A DNA stretch of 64,000 nucleotides, taken from positions 28,080-92,079 of the forward strand of contig NZ_JAETGO010000093.1 in assembly GCF_016765695.1 (NCBI RefSeq). Direction: 5' to 3'. The stretch comes from Sporosalibacterium faouarense. GTDB taxonomy: Bacteria; Bacillota; Clostridia; Tissierellales; VENL01. Under the pieces are notes generated by a model. The model was given only the letters and a program-made list of their open reading frames with translations. It searched no databases and was not told where the DNA came from. The translations under genes and the position numbers were made by a program. Below, piece by piece: positions 17,590 through 27,364 of this stretch (positions within the stretch are counted from its first letter, which is position 1; every line of letters begins with the position of its first letter).

Positions 17590-18477
17590 TTATTTGTACC
17601 CCAAATTTCTTAACATTCTTTCATTTTCACGCCAGTTCTTATTAACTTTAACCCAAACTTCTAAGAAGACCTTACTACCAAGAAGTCTTTCAATGTCCTG
17701 TCTTGCACTCTTTCCAATACCTTTAAGCTTTCTTCCTCTTTTGCCTATTATAATACCTTTATGAGACTCTCTTTCACAATAAATAGTAGCATTTATATCA
17801 ACTATATCTGAATCTTCCCTTGGCTTTATTAAATCAATATCTACTGCTATGCCATGGGGAACTTCCTGTTCTAAATAATGTAATGCTTTTTCTCTAATTA
17901 TTTCCCCTATTATTAGCCTTTCTGGTTGATCAGTAATCATATCGTTAGGAAAATATTGTGGTCCTTCTGGCATTAATTCCTTAAGCTTATTTACAAGCCT
18001 TCCAACTCCACTGCCGTTGATAGCTGAAATTGGAATAATATCTTCAAATATATCTAAATCTTTATAATTTGAAACAATTGTTTCAATTTCATCCTTATTA
18101 ATCTTATCAATCTTATTTACAATTAATAACTTAGGTGTAGATACATTTTTAATTTGTTCTAATATATATTCATCCCCTGGTCCCATCTTTAGACTCTCAT
18201 CTATTAACCAAAGAATTACATCTACTTCATCTAAAGTGTTTTTTGCAACCTTAACCATATAATCTCCAAGCTTATTTTTAGGCTTATGAATTCCTGGTGT
18301 ATCTAGGAAAACCACTTGAAAATCTTCCTCAGTATATACACACTGAATTTTATTTCTAGTAGTCTGTGGTTTATCGGAAATAATCGCAATTTTTTCACCA
18401 ATTATTCTATTCATTAAAGTTGATTTTCCAACATTAGGTCGTCCAATTATAGTTGCAAATCCTGATTTATATCCCAT
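17590..18477 (-). CDS. era: GTPase Era
   Basis: Era is an essential GTPase that binds the 3' end of 16S rRNA during 30S assembly. The 295-residue product has G1 GRPNVGKST (12-20), switch region with KPQTTRNKIQ, G3 DTPGIHKPK, G4 NKIDKI, and G5 ISAINGSG. The C-terminal KH domain has GIIIGKRGRKLKGIG. Its start abuts the cdd stop with no gap. Confidence 0.98.
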   Translation of the reverse strand: MGYKSGFATIIGRPNVGKSTLMNRIIGEKIAIISDKPQTTRNKIQCVYTEEDFQVVFLDTPGIHKPKNKLGDYMVKVAKNTLDEVDVILWLIDESLKMGPGDEYILEQIKNVSTPKLLIVNKIDKINKDEIETIVSNYKDLDIFEDIIPISAINGSGVGRLVNKLKELMPEGPQYFPNDMITDQPERLIIGEIIREKALHYLEQEVPHGIAVDIDLIKPREDSDIVDINATIYCERESHKGIIIGKRGRKLKGIGKSARQDIERLLGSKVFLEVWVKVNKNWRENERMLRNLGYK

Positions 18478-18900
18478 CTATTTATCTCTACCTCCATTTT
18501 CTTCTAAGTCTTCTGGTCCAAAGCTATTCGGCAATAATTCATCTAACGTATATACTCTAAAATCATCCTCTGTATTCGCTACAATTACTTTAATATCTCT
18601 TCCAAATTCTCTAATGACTTGTCTACAAACTCCACAAGGAAATGTATAATCAGAATCACCAGTTACTGCTATAACTTCAAAATCTTTATCCCCTTCGGAA
18701 ATAGCCTTTGCAATAGCTGTTCTTTCAGCACATATTGTAGGTGTATATGAAGCAGACTCTATATTGCAGCCAGTATAAATCTTCCCTTCTTTAGTCTTTA
18801 ATGCAGCTCCAACATGAAACTTAGAATATGGAACATAAGCCTTTTCCTTCGCCTCCATTGCTTTTTTTATTAAATCTTTATATTGATCATTGCTAGTCAT
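18478..18900 (-). CDS. cdd: Cytidine deaminase
   Basis: This is a 140-residue homotetrameric-type cytidine deaminase that converts cytidine and deoxycytidine to uridine forms. Active-site and zinc motifs are ICAERTAIAKAI (Cys and catalytic Glu) and FPCGVCRQVIREF. The N-terminal block YVPYSKFHVGAAL binds substrate. The family length is about 130-140, so it is complete. It is immediately upstream of era, as in B. subtilis. Confidence 0.96.
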   Translation of the reverse strand: MTSNDQYKDLIKKAMEAKEKAYVPYSKFHVGAALKTKEGKIYTGCNIESASYTPTICAERTAIAKAISEGDKDFEVIAVTGDSDYTFPCGVCRQVIREFGRDIKVIVANTEDDFRVYTLDELLPNSFGPEDLEENGGRDK

Positions 18901-18910
18901 GTAGACCTCC

Positions 18911-20074
18911 TTAATTAAAAGAAATTTTTGTGTTTAATAGAGTCACTTGAATCCACGTTTGACCTGAATTAAACTTAATTTCCTGTCCACTATTGTTATA
19001 ATATCTAGTCTTACTTCTTTCAGAATCTTTTTTCCAAGTTATATCTATAACCTTTCCATTGGTAATATAGTAACCCTTACCTTCGCCAACAATATCAATC
19101 TCTAGTCTACCAACGTCATCTATTGCAGCTGTGCTTGCTCTTTGAATAATGATATTCTTAGCCTCTATAGGCAAACCATCTAATTCATCTATATGCAGTT
19201 CGCCATCTTTATATCTTTTATATACCTTTTTTTCTTTGTCATATTCATATCTGGTCGAATTGTCTTTATTATAATTAATAGATACTTCTTCAACTTTAGA
19301 ACCGTCTATATCAGTATCTTTTTCATAAAATTTAAAACCCTCATAATTTCCTTCCAATCTAAATCCTCTTGATTTCTGCATATTTCTTATTACTTCCATG
19401 CTAGAATACATATTGTTTGGTATTTCCTTACCTGTTTTATAATATCTCCAAAAACCACCGCTTGTTATACCATCAATATCAGCTAAATTAAGTCTTTCAA
19501 TATAATTGTAAGCTGCCGTGCTCCCTCCAACTCTAACATAAACTGGATCATATTCTAATAAAGCAGTTACAAAATATGGTCTAGAGCTTCTAATCGGTCC
19601 GACTTGCTCTGGATCATTTATTAGAAAAATACCCATATATCTCGTATAAGGATACTCTACTCTAAACTCATATACGATCTCGGCCTGTCTTAGTCCTGCT
19701 TGCCATCTTGCATTTGGATGATTATCAAACATAATAGCAACTGGTCTTCTATTTACCTTTTCCTCTGAAGCATATATACCACTTAATGGTGAAGGTATGC
19801 CTTCTTTAACTTCTTTGTCATCGGATTTTGTCTCATCATCATCATCTTTTTGATTTAAATTATCATTTTCTTCATTAGGGGAATTACTATCAACTATTGA
19901 AAGATCATCTTTATTATCTTCACTACTTTTATCTGATACATCACTATTTTCTTGGTTTATAGCTGTCTTATCACTATCATCTCCATCAAATAATTTATCT
20001 AGAAAATCATATCCTATAACTGTGTATGCTAATACTATAATTACTGCTATACCTATCAGAATCTTCTTTTTCAT
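18911..20074 (-). CDS. DUF3048 (YerB-like) exported protein
   Basis: This 387-residue protein has one N-terminal membrane segment (about 4-22, ILIGIAVIIVLAYTVIGY). An acidic, Asn/Asp/Ser-rich linker (30-90) follows. The DUF3048 domain has VNRRPVAIMFDNHPNARWQA, RFLINDP-like FLINDPEQVGPIRSSRPYF, and DIDGITSGGFWRYYKTG. The C-terminal part is the second DUF3048 domain with ITWKKDSERSKTRYY. YerB is a lipoprotein, but here I see no lipobox cysteine after the hydrophobic segment, so it is more likely membrane-anchored. It precedes cdd by 10 bp. Function unknown. Confidence 0.88.
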   Translation of the reverse strand: MKKKILIGIAVIIVLAYTVIGYDFLDKLFDGDDSDKTAINQENSDVSDKSSEDNKDDLSIVDSNSPNEENDNLNQKDDDDETKSDDKEVKEGIPSPLSGIYASEEKVNRRPVAIMFDNHPNARWQAGLRQAEIVYEFRVEYPYTRYMGIFLINDPEQVGPIRSSRPYFVTALLEYDPVYVRVGGSTAAYNYIERLNLADIDGITSGGFWRYYKTGKEIPNNMYSSMEVIRNMQKSRGFRLEGNYEGFKFYEKDTDIDGSKVEEVSINYNKDNSTRYEYDKEKKVYKRYKDGELHIDELDGLPIEAKNIIIQRASTAAIDDVGRLEIDIVGEGKGYYITNGKVIDITWKKDSERSKTRYYNNSGQEIKFNSGQTWIQVTLLNTKISFN

Positions 20075-20160
20075 TTACTTATCCCCCTTAAGTTTTCATT
20101 TGCTATATTTAGTATTTTATTAAATAGGTTATTTATCCTAATAAGTCCTTAACCTTAAAA

Positions 20161-21444
20161 TTAATCTTTCTGCTGATTTATTTTCACTTCAATTTGCTTA
20201 ATTCTTCTATTATGTAGCTTTACTACTGTCATCGATAAATCTTCTATCTCTATCATATCTCCTTGTACAGGAACTCTTCCTAAAAAACTAAAAATATATC
20301 CTCCAAGAGAATCAAAATCATCTTCTGGCAAGTCAATATCAAATATCTCATTTATTTCTTCTAATGATACTTCTGCTTTTATCAGATATTTATTTTCTTC
20401 TATTTTTTCTATCATATCTATCTCATTGTCATATTCGTCTAATATATCACCTACAATTTCCTCCAATATATCCTCAATGGTTACTAGTCCTTCAGTTCCA
20501 CCATATTCATCTAATACTATTGCCATATGTATTTTCTTTTGTTGCAGCTCTCTTAAAAGATGACTAACTTTCTTGGTTTCTGGAACATAATATGCTTTTC
20601 TCATCAGACCAGAAATAGTTTTTTCTTCTATTTCAGTTCCTGAAGATGACACAAAGGGTAAAATATCCTTAGCATAAACAATTCCAGTTATATTATCAAT
20701 TGTATCCTTAAACACAGGAATTCTAGAATGTCCATAGGTTATAATCATATCTAAAACCTTTTTTATTGGTTCATCCTCCGATGAAGCAACAATATCTATC
20801 CTTGGAACCATAACATCAGCTACATCTGTATCATCTATGTCAAATATTCCTTCTATCATTTCTTTTTCTTGGTGTCTTAATACACCCTCTTCCTCGCCAA
20901 CATCCACCATAGATCTGATTTCTTCCTCAGTGACAAAAGGGCTATTTTCTCCAACATCTCCACCCAATATTTTTATTACAAACCCAGTTATTTTAGTTAG
21001 TATAAAAATAATTGGTCTTAAGATTTTCGAAAGAAATAATAAAGGATTTGATACCTTTACAGCAATTTTTTCAGGATTTTGAGCCGCAAAGGTTTTAGGA
21101 GTAATCTCCCCAAATATAAGAATTAATATTGTCATTATTCCAGTGGCAATAAGAGTTGCACTTCCTCCACTGCCAGTAAATATCTCTGATGTTAACTGCG
21201 TTAATATGGCAGTTGCAGCTATATTAACTATGTTATTGCCTATTAATATCGTTGTTAAAATCTTATTAAGCTGCTTTTTTATCTTCTTTAATACTTTTGC
21301 ACTTTTTTCATCATGGTCTTTAAGTTGTCTTATCTTAGCTGCAGTTATAGAGGTAAGGGCTGTTTCTGAGCCAGAAAATATCCCAGACAAAGAAAGTAAT
21401 ACTATCATAACTCCACCTCTAACCAATATGTCAATATCCGACAT
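20161..21444 (-). CDS. CorC/HlyC-type CNNM and CBS-domain transporter
   Basis: This is a 427-residue membrane protein of the hemolysin C/CorC family, members of which export or help transport Mg2+ and other divalent cations. The N-terminal CNNM (DUF21) domain spans about 1-195, with LLSLSGIFSGSETALTSI, LIGNNIVNIAATAI and FGEITPKTFAA. A CBS pair covers about 205-330 (DVMVPRIDIVASSEDEPIKK, then MAIVLDEYGGTEGLVTIEDI). The C-terminal CorC_HlyC domain includes DFDSLGGYIFSFLGRVP. It lies 16 bp downstream of the DgkA-PAP2 gene. Confidence 0.93.
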   Translation of the reverse strand: MSDIDILVRGGVMIVLLSLSGIFSGSETALTSITAAKIRQLKDHDEKSAKVLKKIKKQLNKILTTILIGNNIVNIAATAILTQLTSEIFTGSGGSATLIATGIMTILILIFGEITPKTFAAQNPEKIAVKVSNPLLFLSKILRPIIFILTKITGFVIKILGGDVGENSPFVTEEEIRSMVDVGEEEGVLRHQEKEMIEGIFDIDDTDVADVMVPRIDIVASSEDEPIKKVLDMIITYGHSRIPVFKDTIDNITGIVYAKDILPFVSSSGTEIEEKTISGLMRKAYYVPETKKVSHLLRELQQKKIHMAIVLDEYGGTEGLVTIEDILEEIVGDILDEYDNEIDMIEKIEENKYLIKAEVSLEEINEIFDIDLPEDDFDSLGGYIFSFLGRVPVQGDMIEIEDLSMTVVKLHNRRIKQIEVKINQQKD

Positions 21445-21459
21445 TATAATCCCTCCGTA

Positions 21460-22158
21460 TTAATCAATAAACTGAAAAATTAGTACTGTTAAAAGTATTC
21501 CAACAGTTGCACCTGCTAATACCTGTGATACAGTATGTATTTTACCTTCTATTCTACTTTCTCCAACCAACAGAGCTATTAAAAAGCTCAAGGTAGCCAA
21601 AAGGATATTTTCAGCAACAAAAGTAATTGATGTTGCTAAACTAAATGCAATGGCTGTATGTCCACTAAGTATTCCACCTTGAAATGGTGTACCAGTTTTA
21701 GTCTTTGTTTTAACTACAATAGTAATCATTATTACTAAAATCAAGCTAATAAAAGTTAAATGTATAGGTGAATTTTTAATACTAACTAGTACTATTTTAG
21801 TATATGGATTTAATCTATCAAAAAATAACAAATAAGCTACTAAAATAGCATTTAAAGCAGAAATTAACACTGCCCCAGCTGCTACATTTTTGGCAATTTC
21901 TGCCAATGGATGATATTCAGTTGTAAACATATCTATAGTTTTCTCAATTGAAGTATTAATCATTTCAGTTATTATTACCAGGGAAATAGTAAAAATTAGT
22001 AGTAATAATTCATTCCTGGTAAAATTAAAAAATAAGCTTACAATTAATATTAAGAATCCAGCAGTAAAGTGAATTCTCATATTTCTTTGAGTTTTAAGGG
22101 TATAAACTATTCCTCTAATTGCATAGTTAAAACTATCAATAATATTCCTTACCTTCAT
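21460..22158 (-). CDS. DgkA-type lipid kinase fused to a PAP2 phosphatase-like domain
   Basis: This is a 232-residue fusion. Residues about 1-115 are a Gram-positive DgkA (undecaprenol kinase) with three membrane helices, MRIHFTAGFLILI and the active-site block ITEMINTSIEKTIDMF. Residues about 125-232 are a PAP2-like domain with ILSGHTAIAFSLA and ESRIEGKIHTVSQVLAG. The first PAP2 motif is reduced to KTGTPFQGG, and the last motif has Gln where Asp is common, so phosphatase activity is not certain. Kinase plus phosphatase on one chain suggests recycling of undecaprenol between its phosphorylated and free forms. It lies between ybeY and the CorC gene, where dgkA sits in B. subtilis. Confidence 0.9.
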   Translation of the reverse strand: MKVRNIIDSFNYAIRGIVYTLKTQRNMRIHFTAGFLILIVSLFFNFTRNELLLLIFTISLVIITEMINTSIEKTIDMFTTEYHPLAEIAKNVAAGAVLISALNAILVAYLLFFDRLNPYTKIVLVSIKNSPIHLTFISLILVIMITIVVKTKTKTGTPFQGGILSGHTAIAFSLATSITFVAENILLATLSFLIALLVGESRIEGKIHTVSQVLAGATVGILLTVLIFQFID

Positions 22159-22207
22159 TTCAAGTCTCCTTGCATCTAATTCCCATTAAATAAATCTATT
22201 TTTTAAA

Positions 22208-22675
22208 TCATTTTTTAAAAACTTCAAGTGACTTCATAACTTGTTTTTCTTTTTCTCTCATTATTTTCTTTTCTTCTTCAACCATATGGTCATAACCTAA
22301 TAAATGGAACATACTATGAACAGCTAGGTAGAAAACCTCTCTTTTTAGTGAGTGTTCATATTCCTCAGCTTGTCTTTTGGCTGTTTCTAAAGAAATAACA
22401 ATATCTCCTAATAAAACTGGAAAAAATTCACTTGGTTCCTCATCTGCTTCTCCGTCTATTAAAGGAAAGGATAAAACATCTGTAGATTTATCCTTTCCTC
22501 TATAAGCTTTATTAAGATCTCTAATTTCATTGTCATCTACAAAGGAAACACTTATTTCATAGTTAAGGGACTTACCCTCAAAACTTAGACATTCAGCAAT
22601 CACTTTCTCTAAATCACACAAAATATCCTCTTTTAATTCAATACTATCTTGTCTATTGTCTACTATTAATTCCAA
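22208..22675 (-). CDS. ybeY: Endoribonuclease YbeY
   Basis: YbeY is a zinc-dependent endoribonuclease for 16S rRNA 3' maturation and quality control. The 155-residue product has the metal motif HSMFHLLGYDH (H-x3-H-x5-H) and family blocks VSFVDDNEIRDLNKAYRG, STDVLSFP and LGDIVISLETAKRQAEEY. It directly abuts pgpH (the stop of pgpH is at 22676). Confidence 0.97.
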   Translation of the reverse strand: MELIVDNRQDSIELKEDILCDLEKVIAECLSFEGKSLNYEISVSFVDDNEIRDLNKAYRGKDKSTDVLSFPLIDGEADEEPSEFFPVLLGDIVISLETAKRQAEEYEHSLKREVFYLAVHSMFHLLGYDHMVEEEKKIMREKEKQVMKSLEVFKK

Positions 22676-24772
22676 TTACTCTGCTCCCTTCAATTCATTT
22701 AAATCTAATTTAGGGTATTCAATTCTTTCATGGAAAATACCCATCAATATATTTAAGAATGAATTTGCAATAGTATTTAAATCTCTTAAAGTTAAATCAC
22801 ATTCATCCAATTGTCCATCATTCAATTTATCTTTAATTATTTTTCTAACTAATCCATCTATTTTGCCCTTTGTAGGGTCCTTCATTGACCTTACAGCTGC
22901 TTCAACCGAGTCAGCAATCATAATTATTGCTGCTTCCTTAGATTGTGGCTTAGGACCTTCATATCTAAAATTAGATTCTTTTATATGGTCATTATCTTCT
23001 TCATTTATAGCCTTATGATAAAAATATGCTACAAGGGTCTCTCCATGATGCTGTTCTATTATATCCTTTATAGTTAAAGGAAGCTTATATTTCTTAGCAA
23101 ATCCCACTCCATCTTTAACATGATTAGTTATAATTAATGTGCTTAGATTTGGATTTATTTTATCATGGGGGTTATCCCCACTTAATTGATTTTCTTTAAA
23201 GAAATAAGGTCTCTTTAGTTTTCCAACATCATGATAATAGGCCCCTACTCTAGCAACAAGTGGATTTGCTTTTATCGCTTCTGCTGCTGCTTCACTAAGA
23301 TTCCCAACTATTATACTATGATGATAGGTACCAGGTGCTTCTAATAATAGCTTCTTTAATAATGGTTGATTAGGATTAGAAAGCTCAAGAAGTTTTAATG
23401 GAGTTATAATCCCAAACAAACTTTCCCATAACGGTAATGAACCTACTGTTAAAATAGCACAAAAAAGACCATTTAGGATTCCATACACACTTTCCTGTAA
23501 AATTAACTGTATTTCTAAATTACCAATTAATCCAAATGAAAATATAGCAAGTACATTACTACAACTCACTATCAATCCAGTTAAAAAGATATTATATCTT
23601 TGATGGGTATTTATTACACCAATAGCTCCTACCGACCCTCCTATTAGCATAACTAGAACGGTATTTATATCATTACCAGTGATTACACCTATAATTATTG
23701 CCAATATAAAGTTTATTAATATGGCAAGTTTAGCATCAATTATTATTGAAATAAGCATGGTAGCAGCTGAAATCGGCATCAAGTAGCCATCAATACCATT
23801 AAAAGTCTTAGATATCAGAATCGTTGCTAATACTATTATTGTTAATATTAATACCTTTGAGCTACTTAGTATGTCTCTATTAAATATATAAAGATATGCT
23901 ACAATTATTGCTACCAAGATTAAAACGAATAGGAAAGTCCCAATTATTAATTTATAGTCTATCGTGTCTTCTTCCATTAATAAACCAGCTTTTCTTATTA
24001 AAGAAAGTGCCTTACTATCAATCTTATCTCCTTCTCTAACAATTATCTGATTTTCCTCTATTATAATAGGCTTGATCTCTGCTGCAGCTTCATCTTTCAT
24101 TTGCTGAGTTACTTCATAATCTAAAAATCTATTAGGCTGAATTGTATTATTTATTATGCTTGAGCCTAAGTCCTTCTCCAAATCAGATAAGTTGTTGAGT
24201 CTACTAAATGTTTCATTTACATATTTCTTTTCATAATCTATTTCTTCTGCTTTAATACCATTAGGCATTATTTGATTAATAATATCATATATATTACTTT
24301 CCAGCATAGTAAGAGTCTCTTCATTCATATTAATTGCTACTCTTAATAAATCTTCCGATAAGCTTATATCTGAATCCTTTTCAAGAATAAATATCTTTCT
24401 ATTAATAAGCTCATCCTCATTTGCCTTTACATCCCTAACTAGCTGAAAAAAGACTTTTATTCTATTTTTCATCTTTACCTGTATAGATGGATCAACTCTA
24501 TGTCTAGGCTCAACTGCATCCATGGCAGCATTTTTTAACTCCTGAGTTGCCTGCTCATCCACTATATCTTTCGTCGCCCTAATATCCTTAGGAGCTAAAT
24601 CTCCTATCCCTATACTTATTTTTTCTGGAGCTACATTTGTTACTACTATACCAAATAATAGTCCCATAAAAATAACTGCTAGTATTAATTGCTTAACTAG
24701 AGATTTGCTTAAAAATCGGAATATGAAATTGTCCTTAAGTTTGTCCATTTTCTTGTTATTAAAAGATAACAT
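22676..24772 (-). CDS. pgpH: PgpH-type c-di-AMP phosphodiesterase (7TMR-HDED and HD domains)
   Basis: This 698-residue membrane protein (YqfF family) degrades the second messenger c-di-AMP. An N-terminal helix (about 28-48) is followed by the extracellular 7TMR-HDED sensor (APKDIRATKDIVDEQAT and on to about 280). Seven membrane helices span about 285-480. The cytoplasmic HD domain has PGTYHHSIIVGNLSEAAAEA, YHDVGKLKRPYFF and IIEQHHGETLVAYFYH, giving the metal-binding His and Asp residues. It lies between phoH and ybeY, the conserved order. Confidence 0.96.
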   Translation of the reverse strand: MLSFNNKKMDKLKDNFIFRFLSKSLVKQLILAVIFMGLLFGIVVTNVAPEKISIGIGDLAPKDIRATKDIVDEQATQELKNAAMDAVEPRHRVDPSIQVKMKNRIKVFFQLVRDVKANEDELINRKIFILEKDSDISLSEDLLRVAINMNEETLTMLESNIYDIINQIMPNGIKAEEIDYEKKYVNETFSRLNNLSDLEKDLGSSIINNTIQPNRFLDYEVTQQMKDEAAAEIKPIIIEENQIIVREGDKIDSKALSLIRKAGLLMEEDTIDYKLIIGTFLFVLILVAIIVAYLYIFNRDILSSSKVLILTIIVLATILISKTFNGIDGYLMPISAATMLISIIIDAKLAILINFILAIIIGVITGNDINTVLVMLIGGSVGAIGVINTHQRYNIFLTGLIVSCSNVLAIFSFGLIGNLEIQLILQESVYGILNGLFCAILTVGSLPLWESLFGIITPLKLLELSNPNQPLLKKLLLEAPGTYHHSIIVGNLSEAAAEAIKANPLVARVGAYYHDVGKLKRPYFFKENQLSGDNPHDKINPNLSTLIITNHVKDGVGFAKKYKLPLTIKDIIEQHHGETLVAYFYHKAINEEDNDHIKESNFRYEGPKPQSKEAAIIMIADSVEAAVRSMKDPTKGKIDGLVRKIIKDKLNDGQLDECDLTLRDLNTIANSFLNILMGIFHERIEYPKLDLNELKGAE

Positions 24773-24793
24773 GGAAAACCCTCCATATTAAAA

Positions 24794-25795
24794 TTATTTC
24801 TTTTTTTTGTTATTACCAGAATTCTTACTTTTCTTTTTCTCAAAATTTTCGTATGCTTCTATAATTCTTTGAACAAGATGATGCCTAACCACATCTTTTT
24901 TTCCAAGATATACGAAAGATATTCCTTTTACTTTATCAAGTATATTAGTAACTTTTTTCAACCCAGAGTTTTTACCACTAGGCAAGTCAATTTGTGTTAT
25001 ATCTCCAGTAATAACTGCTTTAGAACCAAAACCTAGTCTAGTCAAAAACATTTTCATTTGTTCAGCTGTAGTGTTTTGTGCCTCATCCAATATGATAAAA
25101 GATGAATCTAAGGTTCTACCCCTCATATATGCTAAAGGAGCAATTTCAATTAGACCCCTTTCCATATATTTTGTATAGGTTTCAGCGCCTAAAATATCAA
25201 AAAGTGCATCATATAAAGGTCTAAGATATGGATCAACCTTCTCTTGCAAATCACCTGGCAAAAATCCGAGACTTTCACCTGCTTCCACTGCTGGTCTTGT
25301 AAGTATAATCCTACTAACTTCATTATTTTTGAATGCCTTGACTGCCATAGCCATAGCTAGATAAGTTTTACCTGTACCTGCTGGACCTATGCCAAATACA
25401 ACATCATTCTCTCTTATAGCATCGACATAGGTTTTTTGTCCTAATGTCTTAGGTTTTATAGTTTTTCCAGAAGCAGTTACACATATTGTTTTATCAAGTA
25501 GTCCCTTTATCTCGGCTTCCTGTCCTTCTGCTACTAAATTAATAGCATATCTTACTTGTTGCTTATTGAGACTACCTTCTCTTTCTAACATTTGAATTAA
25601 TTCTCGTAGAAGTTTTTCTACTATAATTACACTAGATTCCTCTCCAAGTATTCTAATTGCACCTTCTCTTGACACAATATCTACACCGAAGGTATTTTCT
25701 ATAATTTTTATATTTTCATCATAATTTCCAAATAATTCACTAGTGAAATCTGTACCTTCGATTTCAATTCTTCGTTCTTTTGTTTCTTTTTCCAA
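24794..25795 (-). CDS. phoH: PhoH-family ATPase
   Basis: This is a 333-residue PhoH-type P-loop ATPase, likely acting in RNA metabolism with YbeY. The Walker A motif is FGIGPAGTGKTYLAMA (about 134-149), followed by ILTRPAVEAGESLGFLPGDL, and Walker B is FIILDEAQNTTAEQM. MKMFLTRLGFGSKAVITGD closes the core. The N-terminal 100 residues form a KH-like domain. The C-terminus is lysine rich (KKKSKNSGNNKKKK). It lies 2 bp downstream of yqfD. Confidence 0.95.
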   Translation of the reverse strand: MEKETKERRIEIEGTDFTSELFGNYDENIKIIENTFGVDIVSREGAIRILGEESSVIIVEKLLRELIQMLEREGSLNKQQVRYAINLVAEGQEAEIKGLLDKTICVTASGKTIKPKTLGQKTYVDAIRENDVVFGIGPAGTGKTYLAMAMAVKAFKNNEVSRIILTRPAVEAGESLGFLPGDLQEKVDPYLRPLYDALFDILGAETYTKYMERGLIEIAPLAYMRGRTLDSSFIILDEAQNTTAEQMKMFLTRLGFGSKAVITGDITQIDLPSGKNSGLKKVTNILDKVKGISFVYLGKKDVVRHHLVQRIIEAYENFEKKKSKNSGNNKKKK

Positions 25796-25797
25796 AG

Positions 25798-27003
25798 TTA
25801 ATCCTCCTCAAAATCATTTGTTGTGATTTTATATTTATCCCCTATATCTTCAATGACTTCTACTGAAACAGTAGTTGTGAGAATATTATCTTCAACTAAG
25901 TATTTTACATCTTTAGATATAACCTTTACCCCTTCTGGTAACTCTTCCATCAACTCCTGAACTCCTTTTACAGATGTCATCTTTTTTAAAGAATCAATAT
26001 TGCGAGTTACTTTATTTACTTCTACTTCTTTATATTTATGCTCAACTATCTCAAGAGGTAAACTAAACTCCTTCCAATTTAATACCTTTTTATGATTTAT
26101 TTCTTCAACGTAATCTGAAAAAGGAATTTCACCATTTATTAATTGAATTCCTTTGCTTCCAAATTTAATTTCCTTAGTTGTAAAAACTTTACCAGTTTCT
26201 TCTTTTATTTCTTTTACTATAGGTTCTTTTAGTACTTTATTATACCATGTTTTAGCTAAAACTTCTCCTTCAGAATGAACTAAAAGAGGGTTCTCCAACC
26301 TTTCATCATCAATTATCCCTGATATTAGTATCTGTCCTTCCTTAACTATATCGCCTTTTTCTACAATACTCTTTCCATTCTTAGCAATAATCTTTTCAAT
26401 TACAGCCTTTTTCTTTGCTATAATATGACATGGATAATCTCTATTTTCTTGATCGGGTTTTAAGTCACTTTCCTTTATTTCTACTAATAGTTTCGTCCCT
26501 TTTATTTCAACTCTTGCAAATGACAGGGATTCAATATTAGTTAACAATCCTTTCTTAATTACATCAACATCAATTTTTCTCTTAAATGTGCCAAAATCTA
26601 TACCCATAACTTCTAGCTTGTTCAATATCTCTTCTTTTGATATTCTTTCATTTCCCTGTATATCTATCGACCATATAAACGACGTCAAAAAAAATAAGAT
26701 AGAGACTGCAACCACAAACCCAAAAGCAAACATCTTTCTATACTTGAATTTGTGTATAAAAAAAGGATAACCATTTTTAGTTATAATATTAATCCTACAT
26801 CCAACTCTTTTTACTACAGGCTTCAATGCCTTAAATCCCTTTATACTCACTTTAGCTTCTAAAGTTGTATAATCTGACCTTACAATATCCCATAAATAAA
26901 TATTTCTAGCTATTGCAAGATTGATAAATTTCTCAAGGGTGAGTCCTTCCACTCTAATAATAACATATCCTCGAAAATAATTCCATAATCTAATAACCAG
27001 CAA
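25798..27003 (-). CDS. yqfD: Sporulation protein YqfD
   Basis: This is a 401-residue membrane protein of the YqfD family, needed for sporulation in the mother cell. The N-terminal RLWNYFRGYVIIRVEGL and LARNIYLWDIVRSD-like IARNIYLWDIVRSDYTTLEA blocks are typical. A membrane segment spans about 92-110 (FAFGFVVAVSILFFLTSFIW). The rest is extracytoplasmic, with SLSFARVEIKGTKLLVEIKE and IIAKNGKSIVEKGDIVKEG. It is paired with yqfC, as in B. subtilis. Confidence 0.95.
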   Translation of the reverse strand: MLVIRLWNYFRGYVIIRVEGLTLEKFINLAIARNIYLWDIVRSDYTTLEAKVSIKGFKALKPVVKRVGCRINIITKNGYPFFIHKFKYRKMFAFGFVVAVSILFFLTSFIWSIDIQGNERISKEEILNKLEVMGIDFGTFKRKIDVDVIKKGLLTNIESLSFARVEIKGTKLLVEIKESDLKPDQENRDYPCHIIAKKKAVIEKIIAKNGKSIVEKGDIVKEGQILISGIIDDERLENPLLVHSEGEVLAKTWYNKVLKEPIVKEIKEETGKVFTTKEIKFGSKGIQLINGEIPFSDYVEEINHKKVLNWKEFSLPLEIVEHKYKEVEVNKVTRNIDSLKKMTSVKGVQELMEELPEGVKVISKDVKYLVEDNILTTTVSVEVIEDIGDKYKITTNDFEED

Positions 27004-27014
27004 TATTAGCCCTC

Positions 27015-27293
27015 CTATTCTTGAAATTCTAGTTCTGCAATTTCTCCTACTACTATTACTTCTTCAGTTACTATATTTCTTATATACATGTCCTTACCAG
27101 TAATCCTAAGGATACCAATATTGGTATTGATTCTTATTCTTTGTTTACTATATTCTATAATTCCTTTGTGGTTTTCTATATAAACCTGAAGGTTACCAAT
27201 CATAGTTATTTTAGGTAAATCTAAAACAATATCCTTAGGAAGCTCTAAGATTTCAGATAAACTAGACTTTATTTCATCCATTCTTTTTCTCAC
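27015..27293 (-). CDS. yqfC: Sporulation protein YqfC
   Basis: This is a 92-residue protein of the YqfC family (YabP-related beta-rich domain). I chose the GTG at 27293, since AAAGGAGGT sits 6 bp before it. A much longer frame to 27410 is open but lacks support and crosses a terminator hairpin. The sequence contains ILELPKDIVLDLPKITMIGN and VYIENHKGIIEYSKQRIRI. It is the first gene of yqfC-yqfD-phoH-pgpH-ybeY. Confidence 0.9.
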   Translation of the reverse strand: MRKRMDEIKSSLSEILELPKDIVLDLPKITMIGNLQVYIENHKGIIEYSKQRIRINTNIGILRITGKDMYIRNIVTEEVIVVGEIAELEFQE

Positions 27294-27330
27294 ATAAAGA
27301 CCTCCTTTATATATAAAATTTATGCTTATA

Positions 27331-27360
27331 CTTCTATGTGTATTACTGAAACAAATATAA
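27331..27360 (-). promoter_or_regulatory. Possible sigma-E-like promoter of yqfC-yqfD
   Basis: The minus strand reads ATATT (27358-27354), a 15-bp spacer, then CATAGAAG (27338-27331), close to the mother-cell sigma-E consensus (ATATT, about 14 bp, CATA). yqfC/yqfD are sigma-E controlled in B. subtilis as I recall. The match is partial. Confidence 0.35.
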
Positions 27361-27364
27361 AAAG

